Positions 18,440 to 27,450 of a DNA stretch of 64,000 nucleotides are shown piece by piece. The notes under the pieces are model-generated. The model had not been told where the DNA came from and made no database searches. It saw only the letters and a list, made by a program, of their open reading frames with translations. Position 1 is the stretch's first letter. Every line of letters begins with the position of its first letter. A program made the position numbers and the translations under genes. The stretch comes from Bacillus sp. FSL K6-3431 (GTDB lineage: Bacteria; Bacillota; Bacilli; Bacillales; Bacillaceae_C), in contig NZ_JBBOCT010000001.1 in assembly GCF_038002605.1 (NCBI RefSeq), forward strand, positions 4,898,001 to 4,962,000, read 5' to 3'.

Positions 18440-19660
18440 ATGACACTCTCAAAAAAAACAATGGATATTATTAAATCAACTGTACCTGTGCTTGAGGTAC
18501 ACGGAGTAACGATTACATCTGTATTTTATAAAAAGCTATTCGCAACTCACCCAGAGCTACTTCATATCTTTAACCATGCAAATCAAAAACAGGGTAGACA
18601 GCAAACGGCACTTGCGAATATGGTCTATACAGCAGCAAAAAATATTGATCGTTTAGAGTCTATTTTGCCAGCAGTAAAGCAAGTAGCACACAAACATCGT
18701 GGTCTTGGTGTGAAACCAGAACATTACCCAATAGTAGGAGAAAACTTACTAGAGTCGATAAAAGAAGTACTTGGCGATGCTGCTACAGAAGATATAATCT
18801 CTGCGTGGGCGAATGCTTATGGTGTTATTGCTCAAGTGTTTATTGATGTTGAAAATGAAATGTATGTAGCTAGTGAAACACAGGATAATGGTTGGGATGG
18901 ATTTAAAAATTTTGAAATCATTAATAAACAGCAGGAAAGCGATGTTATTACATCTTTTTATATGAAGCCATTGGATGGAATGCAAGTACCAGTTTATAAA
19001 GCGGGTCAGTATATTACAGTTCGAGTTTACATTCCTGGAGAGGAATACGCTTTGAATAGACAATATAGTTTATCATGTGCCCCAGGGAATGATTTTTTCA
19101 GAATTAGTGTAAAAAAAGAGACGGAATTTAATCCAAACGGGAAAGTTTCCACATACTTGCATGAACAATTATCCATAGGTGATAAAATCGAAATTAGTGC
19201 ACCTGCTGGAGACTTTGTATTGAATACAGAGGAATCTAATCCGGTAGCATTTATCAGTGGTGGTGTTGGTCTAACTCCAATGATGAGTATGTTAGAAACT
19301 TTGGCAAATGAAAGATCCTCCCGAACTGTCAAATTTATTCATTCAGCAAGAAATGAGTCCATACATGCCTTTGCAAATGAAGCAGCTGCAATTACTAGTC
19401 AACTTGCAAATGGTTCCGGATTTTATGGATATGAAGAGCCGGAAAATGCTAATGGGCAACATCATTTTACAGGTTATATAAACGAAGCTTTTTTAGCTGA
19501 TAAAATAACAAAAGAAACGGTATGTTACGTATGCGGACCTGTATCATTTTTAAGAAGTGTGGTGGGGATGCTTACTAGTTTAGGAGTTTCTAAAAACAAT
19601 ATTCGTTACGAATTCTTTGGCCCAGCGATTCAGTTTGAATCAGAAGCAGTTAATTTATAA
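18440..19660 (+). CDS. hmp: Flavohaemoglobin / nitric oxide dioxygenase
   Basis: This 406-residue cytoplasmic enzyme oxidises NO to nitrate using O2 and NADPH. It has an N-terminal globin domain (about 1-140, haem-ligand His86 in VAHKHRGLGVKPEHY and distal Tyr30), a FAD domain (about 155-260, RQYSLS box) and an NAD(P)-binding domain (about 265-400, GGVGLTPMMSML and YVCGPVSFL). RBS AAAAGGAG is well placed. With the divergent nsrR it forms the usual NO-detoxification unit. The ATG at 18440 matches the family start. Confidence 0.96.
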   Translation: MTLSKKTMDIIKSTVPVLEVHGVTITSVFYKKLFATHPELLHIFNHANQKQGRQQTALANMVYTAAKNIDRLESILPAVKQVAHKHRGLGVKPEHYPIVGENLLESIKEVLGDAATEDIISAWANAYGVIAQVFIDVENEMYVASETQDNGWDGFKNFEIINKQQESDVITSFYMKPLDGMQVPVYKAGQYITVRVYIPGEEYALNRQYSLSCAPGNDFFRISVKKETEFNPNGKVSTYLHEQLSIGDKIEISAPAGDFVLNTEESNPVAFISGGVGLTPMMSMLETLANERSSRTVKFIHSARNESIHAFANEAAAITSQLANGSGFYGYEEPENANGQHHFTGYINEAFLADKITKETVCYVCGPVSFLRSVVGMLTSLGVSKNNIRYEFFGPAIQFESEAVNL

Positions 19661-19667
19661 AAATTTA

Positions 19668-19705
19668 AAAAACGCTTTCTCTGTGTGAAGAGGGCGTTTT
19701 TTGTT
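19668..19705 (+). terminator. Terminator of hmp
   Basis: AAAACGC pairs with GCGTTTT across an internally paired CTC/GAG loop, followed by TTTTTTG. Confidence 0.8.
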
Positions 19706-19760
19706 TTGTCGTAGTCTAATGGCAATTGAAACTAATTATGAGAGAAGCTATACTTTTTGT

Positions 19761-19796
19761 GAATTATTGCATAATTTATTCGAGTTGCAATAATTT
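19761..19796. repeat. Inverted repeat upstream of yckB
   Basis: AATTATTGC (19762-19770) and GCAATAATT (19787-19795) form a 9-bp inverted repeat with a 16-bp spacer, ~50 bp before the yckB start. It may be an operator; it has no T-run to act as a terminator and does not resemble the CymR box. Confidence 0.35.
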
Positions 19797-19844
19797 GATT
19801 TGCCATGTATGGTTTTATAGGGAAAATATGAAAGGGGAATTTGA

Positions 19845-20708
19845 ATGTTGAAAAAAAGTAAAATAAATATAATACTTATTGGGCTCTTATTGCTATCCAT
19901 TGCTTTACTTGGAGGATGTGGAGCAAAAAATGAGGAAAACAGTATAGGTAACGGAAAGCAGAAAAAAACTGCTTGGGAAAAGATTGAGGAAAAGGGGGAA
20001 ATCATTGCAGGTACTTCTGGAACATTATTTCCAACATCTTATCATGAGAGTGGAACAGATGAATTAACAGGATACGATGTGGAAATTTTAAAAGAAGTGG
20101 CAGATCGATTAAATATTAAGATTACGTTTTTAGAGATGGGAATTGACGGCATGCTCACTTCACTTAATAGCGGAAAAGTAGATGTAGTAGCCAATGATAT
20201 ATCTATAACAAATGAGCGAAAAGAAAAGTTTTCATTATCAGAACCATATAAATATTCATTTGGAAGTGCTGTTGTTAGGAAAGATGATTTATCGGGAATT
20301 AAGTCTTTAAAAGACTTAAAAGGGAAAAAAGCAGCTGGTGAATCTACAACGATATACATGCAAATTGCTCGTGACTATGGTGCAAAAGAAGTAACTTATG
20401 ACAATGTAACAAATGAGCAGTATTTGAGTGATGTTTCTATTGGTAGAACAGATATCATCTTAAATGATTATTATTTGCAAACTCTAGCATTGACGGCTTT
20501 CCCCGAATTAAATATTACGATCCATCCTGATATTCGTTATCGTCCAAGTGAGCAAGGCATTGTTGTGAAAAAAGACAATAATGATCTTCTCGAAAAAATT
20601 AACGAAACATTAAAAGGAATGCATGAGGATGGTACTATTACAGCATTATCGAAAAATTTTTATGCTGGTGCAGATGTGTCTGTGAAACAAGATTTGGATT
20701 TTGAGTAA
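19845..20708 (+). CDS. yckB: Amino-acid ABC transporter substrate-binding lipoprotein, YckB-like
   Basis: The 287-residue product has a lipoprotein signal (hydrophobic core then LLGGCG, Cys at ~25) and a family 3 periplasmic-binding domain (TGYDVEILKEVADRLN and LNSGKVDVVANDISITNERKEKFSLSEPY). It captures a polar amino acid, perhaps a sulfur amino acid, and delivers it to the permease encoded 15 bp downstream. The pair lacks an ATPase gene, as does B. subtilis yckAB. Substrate is not determined. Confidence 0.85.
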   Translation: MLKKSKINIILIGLLLLSIALLGGCGAKNEENSIGNGKQKKTAWEKIEEKGEIIAGTSGTLFPTSYHESGTDELTGYDVEILKEVADRLNIKITFLEMGIDGMLTSLNSGKVDVVANDISITNERKEKFSLSEPYKYSFGSAVVRKDDLSGIKSLKDLKGKKAAGESTTIYMQIARDYGAKEVTYDNVTNEQYLSDVSIGRTDIILNDYYLQTLALTAFPELNITIHPDIRYRPSEQGIVVKKDNNDLLEKINETLKGMHEDGTITALSKNFYAGADVSVKQDLDFE

Positions 20709-20723
20709 AAGGGAGAATAAAAG

Positions 20724-21401
20724 ATGAAAGATATCCAATGGCAACATATTTTCGATCTTCCACTAGCCATTGAATCCTTCCCATATATTTTTCAAGGTAT
20801 TTGGTATACATTGCTCATATCATTTGCAGGAATGGGGATAGGTCTTATACTTGCCTTTTTTATAGCACTTGGACGCATGTCAAAGTTTGCTTTATTAAGA
20901 TGGCCTGCACGGATGTACATATCATTTATGCGAGGAATACCGATGCTTGTATTCTTATTCTTATTATATTTTGGTCTTCCTAATGTTGGAATTGAATACG
21001 GCGCTCTTACTTGTGCTTTAATCGGTTTTAGTCTACATAGCGCAGCATACATGGCAGAAATAAATCGCTCTGCACTAGCTTCTGTTAATAAAGGCCAATG
21101 GGAAGCATCATCTGCTCTCGGATTGTCATATTGGCAGACAATGAGGTTGGTTATTTTGCCACAAGCAACCAGAATAGCAATACCACCGCTTTCTAATGTA
21201 TTGCTAGATTTGATTAAAGCCTCATCATTAGCAGCAATGATAACCGTTCCTGATTTATTTCAACGAGCAAAAATCGTTGGCGGTAGAGAATTTGACTTCA
21301 TGACCATGTATATTTTAGTAGCCTTGATTTACTGGGGAATTTGCACGATTGTAGCAGCAGGGCAGGATAGGTTAGAAAAAAAATATCAGTATACAGAATA
21401 A
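20724..21401 (+). CDS. yckA: Amino-acid ABC transporter permease, YckA-like
   Basis: The 225-residue membrane protein has five hydrophobic helices of the His/Glu/Gln permease family and the EAA loop (EASSALGLSYWQTMRLVILPQATRIAIPPL) that contacts the ATPase. It resembles B. subtilis YckA along its full length. No ATP-binding subunit follows; a terminator hairpin comes 45 bp later, so the importer must use an ATPase from another locus. Confidence 0.85.
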   Translation: MKDIQWQHIFDLPLAIESFPYIFQGIWYTLLISFAGMGIGLILAFFIALGRMSKFALLRWPARMYISFMRGIPMLVFLFLLYFGLPNVGIEYGALTCALIGFSLHSAAYMAEINRSALASVNKGQWEASSALGLSYWQTMRLVILPQATRIAIPPLSNVLLDLIKASSLAAMITVPDLFQRAKIVGGREFDFMTMYILVALIYWGICTIVAAGQDRLEKKYQYTE

Positions 21402-21445
21402 AAAATTTCGAGAATGCTGCTGTAAATCTTCATTTACAAATATAG

Positions 21446-21492
21446 AAGACATGAAATAACATACACATATGGTGTACTATTTCATGTCTTTA
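21446..21492 (+). terminator. Terminator of the yckBA operon
   Basis: A perfect 13-bp stem (21446-21458 with 21478-21490) is preceded by a smaller hairpin (TGTAAAT/ATTTACA, 21421-21438). The T-tail is weak. Confidence 0.7.
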
Positions 21493-21814
21493 TTGTGTTG
21501 TATATTGTTAAGTAAGAAACGTATGGATATAGGGGTGTATGATTAGAAAGGGAAGTAATGAAAACAAATTAAAATATTTGAAAATTGCTCGACTATATCA
21601 CTGTGACAAAATTTATATAAGGGAGACAGTTATTTTTGATCTCGCAAGATGAACCTTGCCTTCATAGTATTCTATTAACCATAATGATAGTGATTATTGG
21701 ATGGAAATAATGAAATTATTGTGAAATTTACTGAGATGCTAAATAATCGTTGAAATTTGTTTCAACTTGTCGATATATAGTTTAAGACATATATAAAGGT
21801 TTAGGGTGAAAAGA
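21493..21814. other. Upstream region of motPS
   Basis: No gene is seen. TTGAAATTTGTTTCAA (21750-21765) is a perfect 6-bp inverted repeat with a 4-bp spacer. GTCGATAT (21769-21776) differs by one base from the SigD -10 GCCGATAT, but no TAAA lies at 14-16 bp, so a SigD promoter is doubtful. Confidence 0.3.
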
Positions 21815-22615
21815 ATGGATAAAACTACGCTGATTGGATTTATTTTAGGAATAGTAGCAATAGGAGTAGGAATGGTGCTAAAAGGGGTTGGTATCATTGC
21901 CTTACTTAACCCTGCTGCAATTTTGATCATTTTAGTAGGAACGGCGGCTAGTGTCATCACCGCTTTTCCAACATCGGAAATTAAAAAAGTACCTAAGCTT
22001 TTTGGTATTATTTTTAAAGACCGACAAACATTAAAGCCTAGGGAGTTAATCTATCATTTTTCGGATCTTGCACAATTAGCGAGAAAAGAAGGTTTATTGG
22101 CGTTGGAAAGTAAAATTGATGAGATAGACGAGCCGTTTATGAGACATGGCCTTAGTCTAGCTGTTGATGGTCAAAGTGCCGATTATATTAGGGATGTTTT
22201 AAATGAAGAAATTGATGCGCTGGAAGAAAGGCATGCCACAGGAGCGTCAATTTTTTCACAGGCGGGTACATATGCACCAACTTTAGGTGTTTTAGGAGCG
22301 GTAATTGGGCTAATTGCTGCTTTAGGAAACATGGATAATACGGAAGAATTAGGCAAGGCTATTTCAGCGGCATTCGTTGCTACTTTGCTCGGGATCTTCA
22401 CAGGTTATGTTTGGTGGCATCCATTCGCGAATAAATTAAAACGTAAATCAAAAGAAGAAGTGCGCTTAAAGGAAATGATGGTTGAAGGTATTTTATCGAT
22501 TCTAGAAGGAGAAGCACCTCGTGTAATTGAGCAAAAACTTGCTTCGTATTTACCATCTTCAGAACGCGTAGAATTATCAGAAGAAAGTGGTGAAGCTCAA
22601 GATGTCGAAGCGTAG
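21815..22615 (+). CDS. motP: Sodium-driven flagellar stator protein MotP
   Basis: This 266-residue membrane protein of the MotA/ExbB family has four helices and a large cytoplasmic loop between helices 2 and 3. MotP with MotS forms the stator that uses Na+ flow to turn the flagellum; MotAB uses H+. The typical stator helices are visible (FSQAGTYAPTLGVLGAVIGLIAALGN and ISAAFVATLLGIFTGY). ATG at 21815 has AGGGTG six bases upstream. It overlaps motS by 14 bp. Assignment to MotP rather than MotA rests on sequence resemblance to YtxD and is probable. Confidence 0.82.
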   Translation: MDKTTLIGFILGIVAIGVGMVLKGVGIIALLNPAAILIILVGTAASVITAFPTSEIKKVPKLFGIIFKDRQTLKPRELIYHFSDLAQLARKEGLLALESKIDEIDEPFMRHGLSLAVDGQSADYIRDVLNEEIDALEERHATGASIFSQAGTYAPTLGVLGAVIGLIAALGNMDNTEELGKAISAAFVATLLGIFTGYVWWHPFANKLKRKSKEEVRLKEMMVEGILSILEGEAPRVIEQKLASYLPSSERVELSEESGEAQDVEA

Positions 22616-23441
22616 AAGAAAAAAAAAGGAAGATAGTCATATGGATGAATCGTGGCTCCTTCCCTATGCGGATTTATTGACATTGCTTTTGGCGCTTTTT
22701 ATTGTGTTGTTTTCTTCAAGTTCTGTAGATGCCCAAAAGTTTCAACAACTGTCGCAAGTGTTTAGTGGTATTTTTACTGGTGGAACAGGGCCGCTTGAAT
22801 TTCAAAAACCTGCAGATAATGAAGAAGATCACAGCTCGGATCAGCCTGATAACGCACAGGGTGGAATGATGGATTCTGAAGAAATAACAGAAACAGAAAA
22901 AGAATTAGAAACAGAAAAAATAATAGATGAAATGAAAGATGCTTCTAAAGAGATATTTGAATTAGAAGATCGACAGGAATTGGAAGCCATACAAGCGAAA
23001 GTAAATACCTATATTCAGAAAAATGACATGAGCAATAAGTTTGATACAGCATTAACGAGTGAGGGGTTACTACTTACGATAAGAGATAATGTATTATTTC
23101 AATCTGGACGTGCTGAAGTAAGGGAAGCAGATAAAAAGACAGCAAGAGAGCTAGCAATATTGCTAGAAATGGATCCACCAAGAAATATTATTATTAGCGG
23201 ACATACCGATAATATCCCGATTCGTAACGCTGCATTTAATTCCAATTGGGAATTAAGCGTAATGAGGGCAGTTAACTTTATGAAAATCCTCCTAGAAAAC
23301 GAAGAACTCGATCCACGATTATTTAGCGCAAAAGGGTTTGGAGAATTTGATCCGATTGGAGACAATGGTACGGATGAAGGTAGGACCTTAAATCGACGAG
23401 TAGAAGTATTAGTTTTACCGCGAACAAAGGCAGATGAATGA
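22602..23441 (+). CDS. motS: Sodium-driven flagellar stator protein MotS
   Basis: The 279-residue protein has a basic N-terminus (MSKRRRKKKE), one membrane helix carrying the ion-binding Asp in LLPYADLLTLLLALF, an acidic coiled linker (about 65-125) and a C-terminal OmpA-like peptidoglycan-binding domain (about 155-275, SGHTDNIPI...NWELSVMRA). It anchors the MotPS stator to the wall and carries the ion-conducting residue. The start at 22602 lies within motP; coupling is likely. A strong bidirectional terminator follows. Confidence 0.85.
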   Translation: MSKRRRKKKEDSHMDESWLLPYADLLTLLLALFIVLFSSSSVDAQKFQQLSQVFSGIFTGGTGPLEFQKPADNEEDHSSDQPDNAQGGMMDSEEITETEKELETEKIIDEMKDASKEIFELEDRQELEAIQAKVNTYIQKNDMSNKFDTALTSEGLLLTIRDNVLFQSGRAEVREADKKTARELAILLEMDPPRNIIISGHTDNIPIRNAAFNSNWELSVMRAVNFMKILLENEELDPRLFSAKGFGEFDPIGDNGTDEGRTLNRRVEVLVLPRTKADE

Positions 23442-23455
23442 ATATAACAAGTAAC

Positions 23456-23513
23456 GAAAAAGAAGGTGACTTAAATGAACGTCAAATGACGATCTCTTAA
23501 GTCACCTTTTTCT
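23456..23513. terminator. Bidirectional terminator between motS and the MFS gene
   Basis: A 12-bp perfect stem (23463-23474 with 23497-23508) has A-rich left and T-rich right flanks, fitting termination from both sides of two convergent genes. Confidence 0.88.
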
Positions 23514-23588
23514 AATTCTTCGTTTGTGTATAAGTGTAATAGTCCCTATCATTAACCTAGTTAAAACTTGTCAGAATTCTAGATTGAC

Positions 23589-24800
23589 TTATGTGTTGGG
23601 AATTTCTTGTTTTTTGTTTTCAATATCAGCGTGTAGATTTTGAAAGCGACCATGCAACAGATAATATAATCCGAGACACCCTAAAATGAAAAAGGCTAAG
23701 ATAAAGTAAAGTTTGGCATATCCCATATTTACAGCAATCAATCCTAGAATAAATGATCCGAGGCCAATTCCGGTGTCAAAAAATGTAAAATAAGTAGACG
23801 TTGCCATTCCAATATTATGTCGAGAAGCTGTACGAATGGCAATTGTTTGTAATGCAGAAGTTATCGTTCCAAAGCCGATACCGATTAAAGCACCTGATAA
23901 AAGAAAGACAAAGGTTCCTTGCGCTTGGCTAAGAAGCAAAACTCCAATTCCAAATAAAAGAATGGCGGGATATATGATAATATTTTCACCATATTGATCG
24001 AACCATTTCCCTGTAAATGGGCGTGATGCTAGTAAAAATACGGCATATACAACAAAGAAGTAGCTTGCAGCTGATACAAGATCTAGTTCTGCTGCATAAA
24101 CGGATACAAACGATAGTATACTTGCATAACCAATAGCTAGCGCACCTGCAACGATAGAAATAGGAAGTGCTCCTTTATAAATCAGTTGCTTGAATGAAAA
24201 ACGTATTTTAGTTTCGGAAGCAGGTAGTTGCTCTATTTGTTTCATAGAGATAAAGGTAATGAAGAGAATGGATAAGAGTCCAAAGAACGTGCAAATGATG
24301 AATATCATTGTAAAATTTATATATTGAACCAATGTAAGTCCAATAAAGGGACCAAGTACCATAGCTAGGTTCATAAAAGTTGCGTAATAGCCCATACCTT
24401 CCCCACGACGGTTGTTGGGAATTAACATAGCAACGAGTGTATTAGTTGCCGTCGTCGCCATTCCAAAACCAATCCCATGAATGAAGCGAAAGATTAGTAG
24501 TGTGATAAGTGTGTGGGAGAAACAATATAAGATACTGGAGATAAGTATGAGAGTAAGTGCAATTGTAATCATTTTTCGTTCGCCCATACGTGCAATCCAT
24601 ATACCAGAAAATGGACGTACCATGATAGCTCCTATGAGAAATATAGTGACTACAAGCCCAATTTCAGCTGCACTTCCATTGAGCTGATCCATCGTATAGA
24701 TTGGTAATGTCACCATTAATAAATAGAAGGTTAGAAATAAAAAGAAATTCGACATAGAAACACCTATAAAACTTTTTGTCCACAAAGATTGCTTTTTCAA
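23589..24800 (-). CDS. MFS transporter
   Basis: The 403-residue protein has twelve hydrophobic helices and the Major Facilitator loop 2-3 motif (RPFSGIWIARMGERK) and its repeat in the second half (RPFTGKWFDQYGEN), plus a GIGFGMATTATNTL helix typical of drug/solute efflux members. The substrate is unknown. It starts with TTG at 24800, eight bases behind AGGAGTG inside the end of the marR-like gene, and is co-transcribed with that regulator (7-bp gap), which suggests drug-inducible efflux. Confidence 0.85.
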   Translation of the reverse strand: MKKQSLWTKSFIGVSMSNFFLFLTFYLLMVTLPIYTMDQLNGSAAEIGLVVTIFLIGAIMVRPFSGIWIARMGERKMITIALTLILISSILYCFSHTLITLLIFRFIHGIGFGMATTATNTLVAMLIPNNRRGEGMGYYATFMNLAMVLGPFIGLTLVQYINFTMIFIICTFFGLLSILFITFISMKQIEQLPASETKIRFSFKQLIYKGALPISIVAGALAIGYASILSFVSVYAAELDLVSAASYFFVVYAVFLLASRPFTGKWFDQYGENIIIYPAILLFGIGVLLLSQAQGTFVFLLSGALIGIGFGTITSALQTIAIRTASRHNIGMATSTYFTFFDTGIGLGSFILGLIAVNMGYAKLYFILAFFILGCLGLYYLLHGRFQNLHADIENKKQEIPNT

Positions 24801-24807
24801 TTGTATA

Positions 24808-25233
24808 TCACTCCTGAATATTCACATTGTTTAACATCTGTTGAAAACATACTTTTAAAGCGTTTTGCTCCGTTTGTGTGAAACCCTTCATAGCTGTCTT
24901 TTCAAATTGTGAAACAGCATTTTCCCATAAAGGGTAAGCAGTATATGCGGATTCTGTTAGCTCTATTAATTTTTCGCGATTATTTTTTCCGTCTTTTTTA
25001 TACACCCAGCCTGCTGTTACAAGTCTCGTAATAGTTCTTGTCATTGTAGGAGCCTCTACATTTAAATACTGACAAATTTCAGCTTGAGTTGCGGAGCCGT
25101 ATTGATGTAAATAATAAATAATTGTCCATTGTGAACTATATATACCAAGTTCAGATAGATGTTCATTTAAATTTTTGGATAACTGTCTAGAAGTTTGGAA
25201 TAATTGATGGAAAAGTTCCTGATGCTGTGTCAT
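24808..25233 (-). CDS. MarR-family transcriptional regulator
   Basis: The 141-residue product has the winged helix-turn-helix of MarR proteins (SSQWTIIYYLHQYGSATQAEICQYLNVEAPTMTRTITRL and the wing KKDGKNNREKLIELT). It probably represses its own operon with the downstream MFS transporter and releases DNA on binding a small aromatic ligand. A 20-bp imperfect palindrome overlaps its -10 box. RBS AGGAGG is seven bases upstream of ATG. Confidence 0.9.
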   Translation of the reverse strand: MTQHQELFHQLFQTSRQLSKNLNEHLSELGIYSSQWTIIYYLHQYGSATQAEICQYLNVEAPTMTRTITRLVTAGWVYKKDGKNNREKLIELTESAYTAYPLWENAVSQFEKTAMKGFTQTEQNALKVCFQQMLNNVNIQE

Positions 25234-25252
25234 AAAATTCCTCCTAACGCAA

Positions 25253-25296
25253 ATAGTTACCTAGCTAAGTATAAGGCGTAATTATGGATATGTCTA
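25253..25296 (-). promoter_or_regulatory. Promoter with MarR-type operator
   Basis: On the minus strand TAGACA (plus 25291-25296) and TATACT (25268-25273) are 17 bp apart and form a good SigA promoter. The imperfect palindrome ATACTTAGCTAGGTAACTAT (25253-25272) covers the -10, where the adjacent MarR protein could block polymerase. Confidence 0.7.
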
Positions 25297-25334
25297 TAAA
25301 AAAACTTGATTTACCATTATTTCTTGGGAAATAA

Positions 25335-25363
25335 CAAAAAAAATGACAGTACTCGACCGTCAT
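25335..25363 (-). terminator. Terminator, probably of the flavodoxin gene
   Basis: On the minus strand an 8-bp stem with one mismatch (25343-25350 with 25356-25363) is followed by eight T. It is ~235 bp after the flavodoxin stop; the sequence between (25364-25597) contains no gene or motif that I can identify. Confidence 0.65.
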
Positions 25364-25597
25364 CCTTCTATTTACTATGTTTTTGTCCTAATTTGCATCT
25401 GAAGTTGTAGAAACGTTTTTATTATTGGCTAGGTCCTCCATATTACATTCACGACCTTTCTAGATGCAAAAGTCAGGCATTATGCTGTTTTTCGAGTCAT
25501 ATACTATGGATCTTAACAATGTGAGGCGTATCATTGTTACCATATTGAAGGCGAAGCTTCAACTTTCCACTTTTAAGAATGTACAAGGAGATTGTCC

Positions 25598-26044
25598 TTA
25601 TAAAATAGCTTTAATAAAATCGCGCGCAAAGTTATTGCATGCCTCTATATCTGAATCATCAGGTTGTAAATCAACTAATAAGCTATCTACAACGATTTCT
25701 GCACCTATACTATGAAGTTTATTTGTAAAAAGATGAATGGCGGCACCAAATGTAGATGTGTAATAAGAGTCTCCAGAACCGAAAACGGCTGCCTTTTTTC
25801 CTTTTAAGTCAAATTCGTCTAGCTCTTCATAAAAATCCATGAATTCGTCTGGTATTACGCCACCATCCCATGTATATGTTCCAATAAGTATTCCGTCATA
25901 ATGAAGCAGTTCTTTAGGCTCTACATCAAATGCATCCTTAACAGAAAGGTGCAAGTTCGCTTTTTGGAGCGCAGCTATCATCATATCAGCCATTAATTCT
26001 GTATTCCCAGTGCTACTCGTATATATTAAAAGAACATTTCCCAT
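25598..26044 (-). CDS. Flavodoxin
   Basis: The 148-residue FMN protein has the phosphate-binding loop TSSTGNTE (residues ~8-15), and the flavin loops GTYTWDGGVIPDEF and GSGDSYYTSTFG. Flavodoxins carry low-potential electrons, for example to desaturases or P450s (YkuN/YkuP in B. subtilis). The ATG at 26044 is chosen because the family starts with MGNVLLIYTSSTG-like sequence; a GTG at 26053 is possible. Monocistronic. Confidence 0.9.
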   Translation of the reverse strand: MGNVLLIYTSSTGNTELMADMMIAALQKANLHLSVKDAFDVEPKELLHYDGILIGTYTWDGGVIPDEFMDFYEELDEFDLKGKKAAVFGSGDSYYTSTFGAAIHLFTNKLHSIGAEIVVDSLLVDLQPDDSDIEACNNFARDFIKAIL

Positions 26045-26135
26045 GAATATCACTCTTTCTTAGTGTCCTTTTTATATTAACAAATATAGGACGAATAAAT
26101 CACGGAACTGCTAATGGCAAATTTGTGAAATTTAT

Positions 26136-26160
26136 GTTTTCTCAATTATAGATAGGGAAA
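26136..26160 (+). promoter_or_regulatory. Possible SigB promoter
   Basis: GTTTTC (26136-26141) and GGGAAA (26155-26160) are separated by 13 bp and resemble the SigB consensus GTTTAA-N12/15-GGGTAT. The downstream product resembles B. subtilis general stress protein 18 (YfkM), which supports the reading, but two bases of the -10 deviate. Confidence 0.4.
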
Positions 26161-26204
26161 GATAAAAAGGACTAGACATTTAGATGGAGGAGTTGGAAAA
26201 AGTT

Positions 26205-26717
26205 ATGACAAGGAAGATTGCTACATTGATTACAGATTTATTCGAGGACACGGAGTATACGGAACCAGCCCTAGCCTTTAAAGAAGCTGGATATACTGTT
26301 GTTACGATTGAAAAAAAAGCCGGGAACAGGGTAATAGGAAAACAAGGTAATGATAAGGTGATGATCGATGTTGGTATTGATGATGTCAAACCAGCAGATT
26401 TTGATGCCTTGTTTCTTCCAGGCGGTTTTTCACCTGACCAACTAAGGGCTGATGAACGTTTTGTTAAGTTTACAAAATCATTTATGGACGAGAGAAAACC
26501 TGTTTTTGCTATATGCCATGGTCCGCAACTACTGATTACTGCAAAGTCATTAGAAGCTAGGCAAGCAACAGGATATATTTCGATTAAGGTAGATATGGAA
26601 TATGCAGGTGCAGATTACAAAGATGAAGAAGTTGTTGTTTGCTCGAATCAACTTGTGACTAGTCGAAAACCTGATGATTTACCAGCATTTATAAGAGAAT
26701 CATTAAAACTTTTGTAA
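26205..26717 (+). CDS. yfkM: DJ-1/PfpI-family protein, YfkM-like general stress protein
   Basis: The 170-residue cytoplasmic protein has the PfpI glutamine-amidotransferase-like fold with the nucleophile Cys104 in AICHGPQLL and Glu in LFEDTEYTEP. Members act as glyoxalase/deglycase-like or protease-like stress proteins; the true substrate is debated. Start at 26205 matches the family (MTRKIATLITD) though GGAGGAG is 12 bases away; the ATG at 26184 would add seven residues. A terminator follows. Confidence 0.82.
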   Translation: MTRKIATLITDLFEDTEYTEPALAFKEAGYTVVTIEKKAGNRVIGKQGNDKVMIDVGIDDVKPADFDALFLPGGFSPDQLRADERFVKFTKSFMDERKPVFAICHGPQLLITAKSLEARQATGYISIKVDMEYAGADYKDEEVVVCSNQLVTSRKPDDLPAFIRESLKLL

Positions 26718-26732
26718 ATATATCATTTAAGC

Positions 26733-26769
26733 GGTGGCTCTCTCTCAAAAAAAGGGAAGCCACCTTTTT
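26733..26769 (+). terminator. Terminator of yfkM
   Basis: GGTGGCT (26733-26739) pairs with AGCCACC (26758-26764), followed by TTTTT. Confidence 0.85.
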
Positions 26770-26871
26770 AGTTAATCCACTTTATGAAAGGCACCGCTGT
26801 TTTTTTGTATAACAATGATTATTGAAATATGTTAATATTATGTACAAATACGTGTTGTTTTAAGGAGTGCT

Positions 26872-27450
26872 ATGAAAGAGATACTATTACTCATTGGTGC
26901 GTACGTATTCGGAAATATTTTAACAGGATACATACTTGCCAAAAACTTATATCGGAAAGATATTTATCAAGAAGGTAGTGGGAATGCCGGGGCACGTAAT
27001 GCAGGTAGAATATTCGGGAAATGGGCATTCGTTTTTACCTTTTTTGGTGATGCAGGGAAAGGAGCACTTGTTGTATTGGTTGCAAGATGGCTTGGTTTTA
27101 CAATGGAATGGCAATTATTAATTTTATTAGCAGTCATTATTGGGCATATATTTCCGGTCTTCCTTCACTTTCATGGTGGTAAAGGGATGTCTACGTATAT
27201 TGGTGGTATGCTCGCTTTTCATCCGCTCTTATTTACTGCATTTGCAGGCGCCTTCATTTTATTTTATGTCATTTTTAAAAGCGTTACATTAGCCGGGATG
27301 GCAGCTATACTTATTTTTCCTGTTATTATGATACCTTTTACCTTTGAATGGTCATCCATACTAATCGCGTGTACTATTTCTGCACTTGTACTTTTTGCAC
27401 ATCGGCAAAATATTATTGAGAAAATTTTTAGTGAAAGGAAAATCAGCTAA
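26872..27450 (+). CDS. PlsY-like glycerol-3-phosphate acyltransferase paralogue
   Basis: The 192-residue membrane protein has five or more helices and all three PlsY motifs: GSGNAGARNAGR (acyl/phosphate site, ~37-48), DAGKGALVV (~61-69) and GHIFPVFLHFHGGKGMSTYIGG (~90-110). PlsY transfers acyl from acyl-phosphate to glycerol-3-phosphate. It is not beside parE/parC as the usual plsY is in Bacillus, and is fused translationally (TAATG overlap) to a gene for a GNAT/aminotransferase fusion. It is therefore likely a second, specialised acyltransferase; acceptor unknown. Confidence 0.82.
   Translation: MKEILLLIGAYVFGNILTGYILAKNLYRKDIYQEGSGNAGARNAGRIFGKWAFVFTFFGDAGKGALVVLVARWLGFTMEWQLLILLAVIIGHIFPVFLHFHGGKGMSTYIGGMLAFHPLLFTAFAGAFILFYVIFKSVTLAGMAAILIFPVIMIPFTFEWSSILIACTISALVLFAHRQNIIEKIFSERKIS

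Noticed and set aside
21750..21776. SigD promoter for motPS
   Set aside because: GTCGATAT is close to the -10 consensus, but TAAA lies 25 bases away rather than 14-16.
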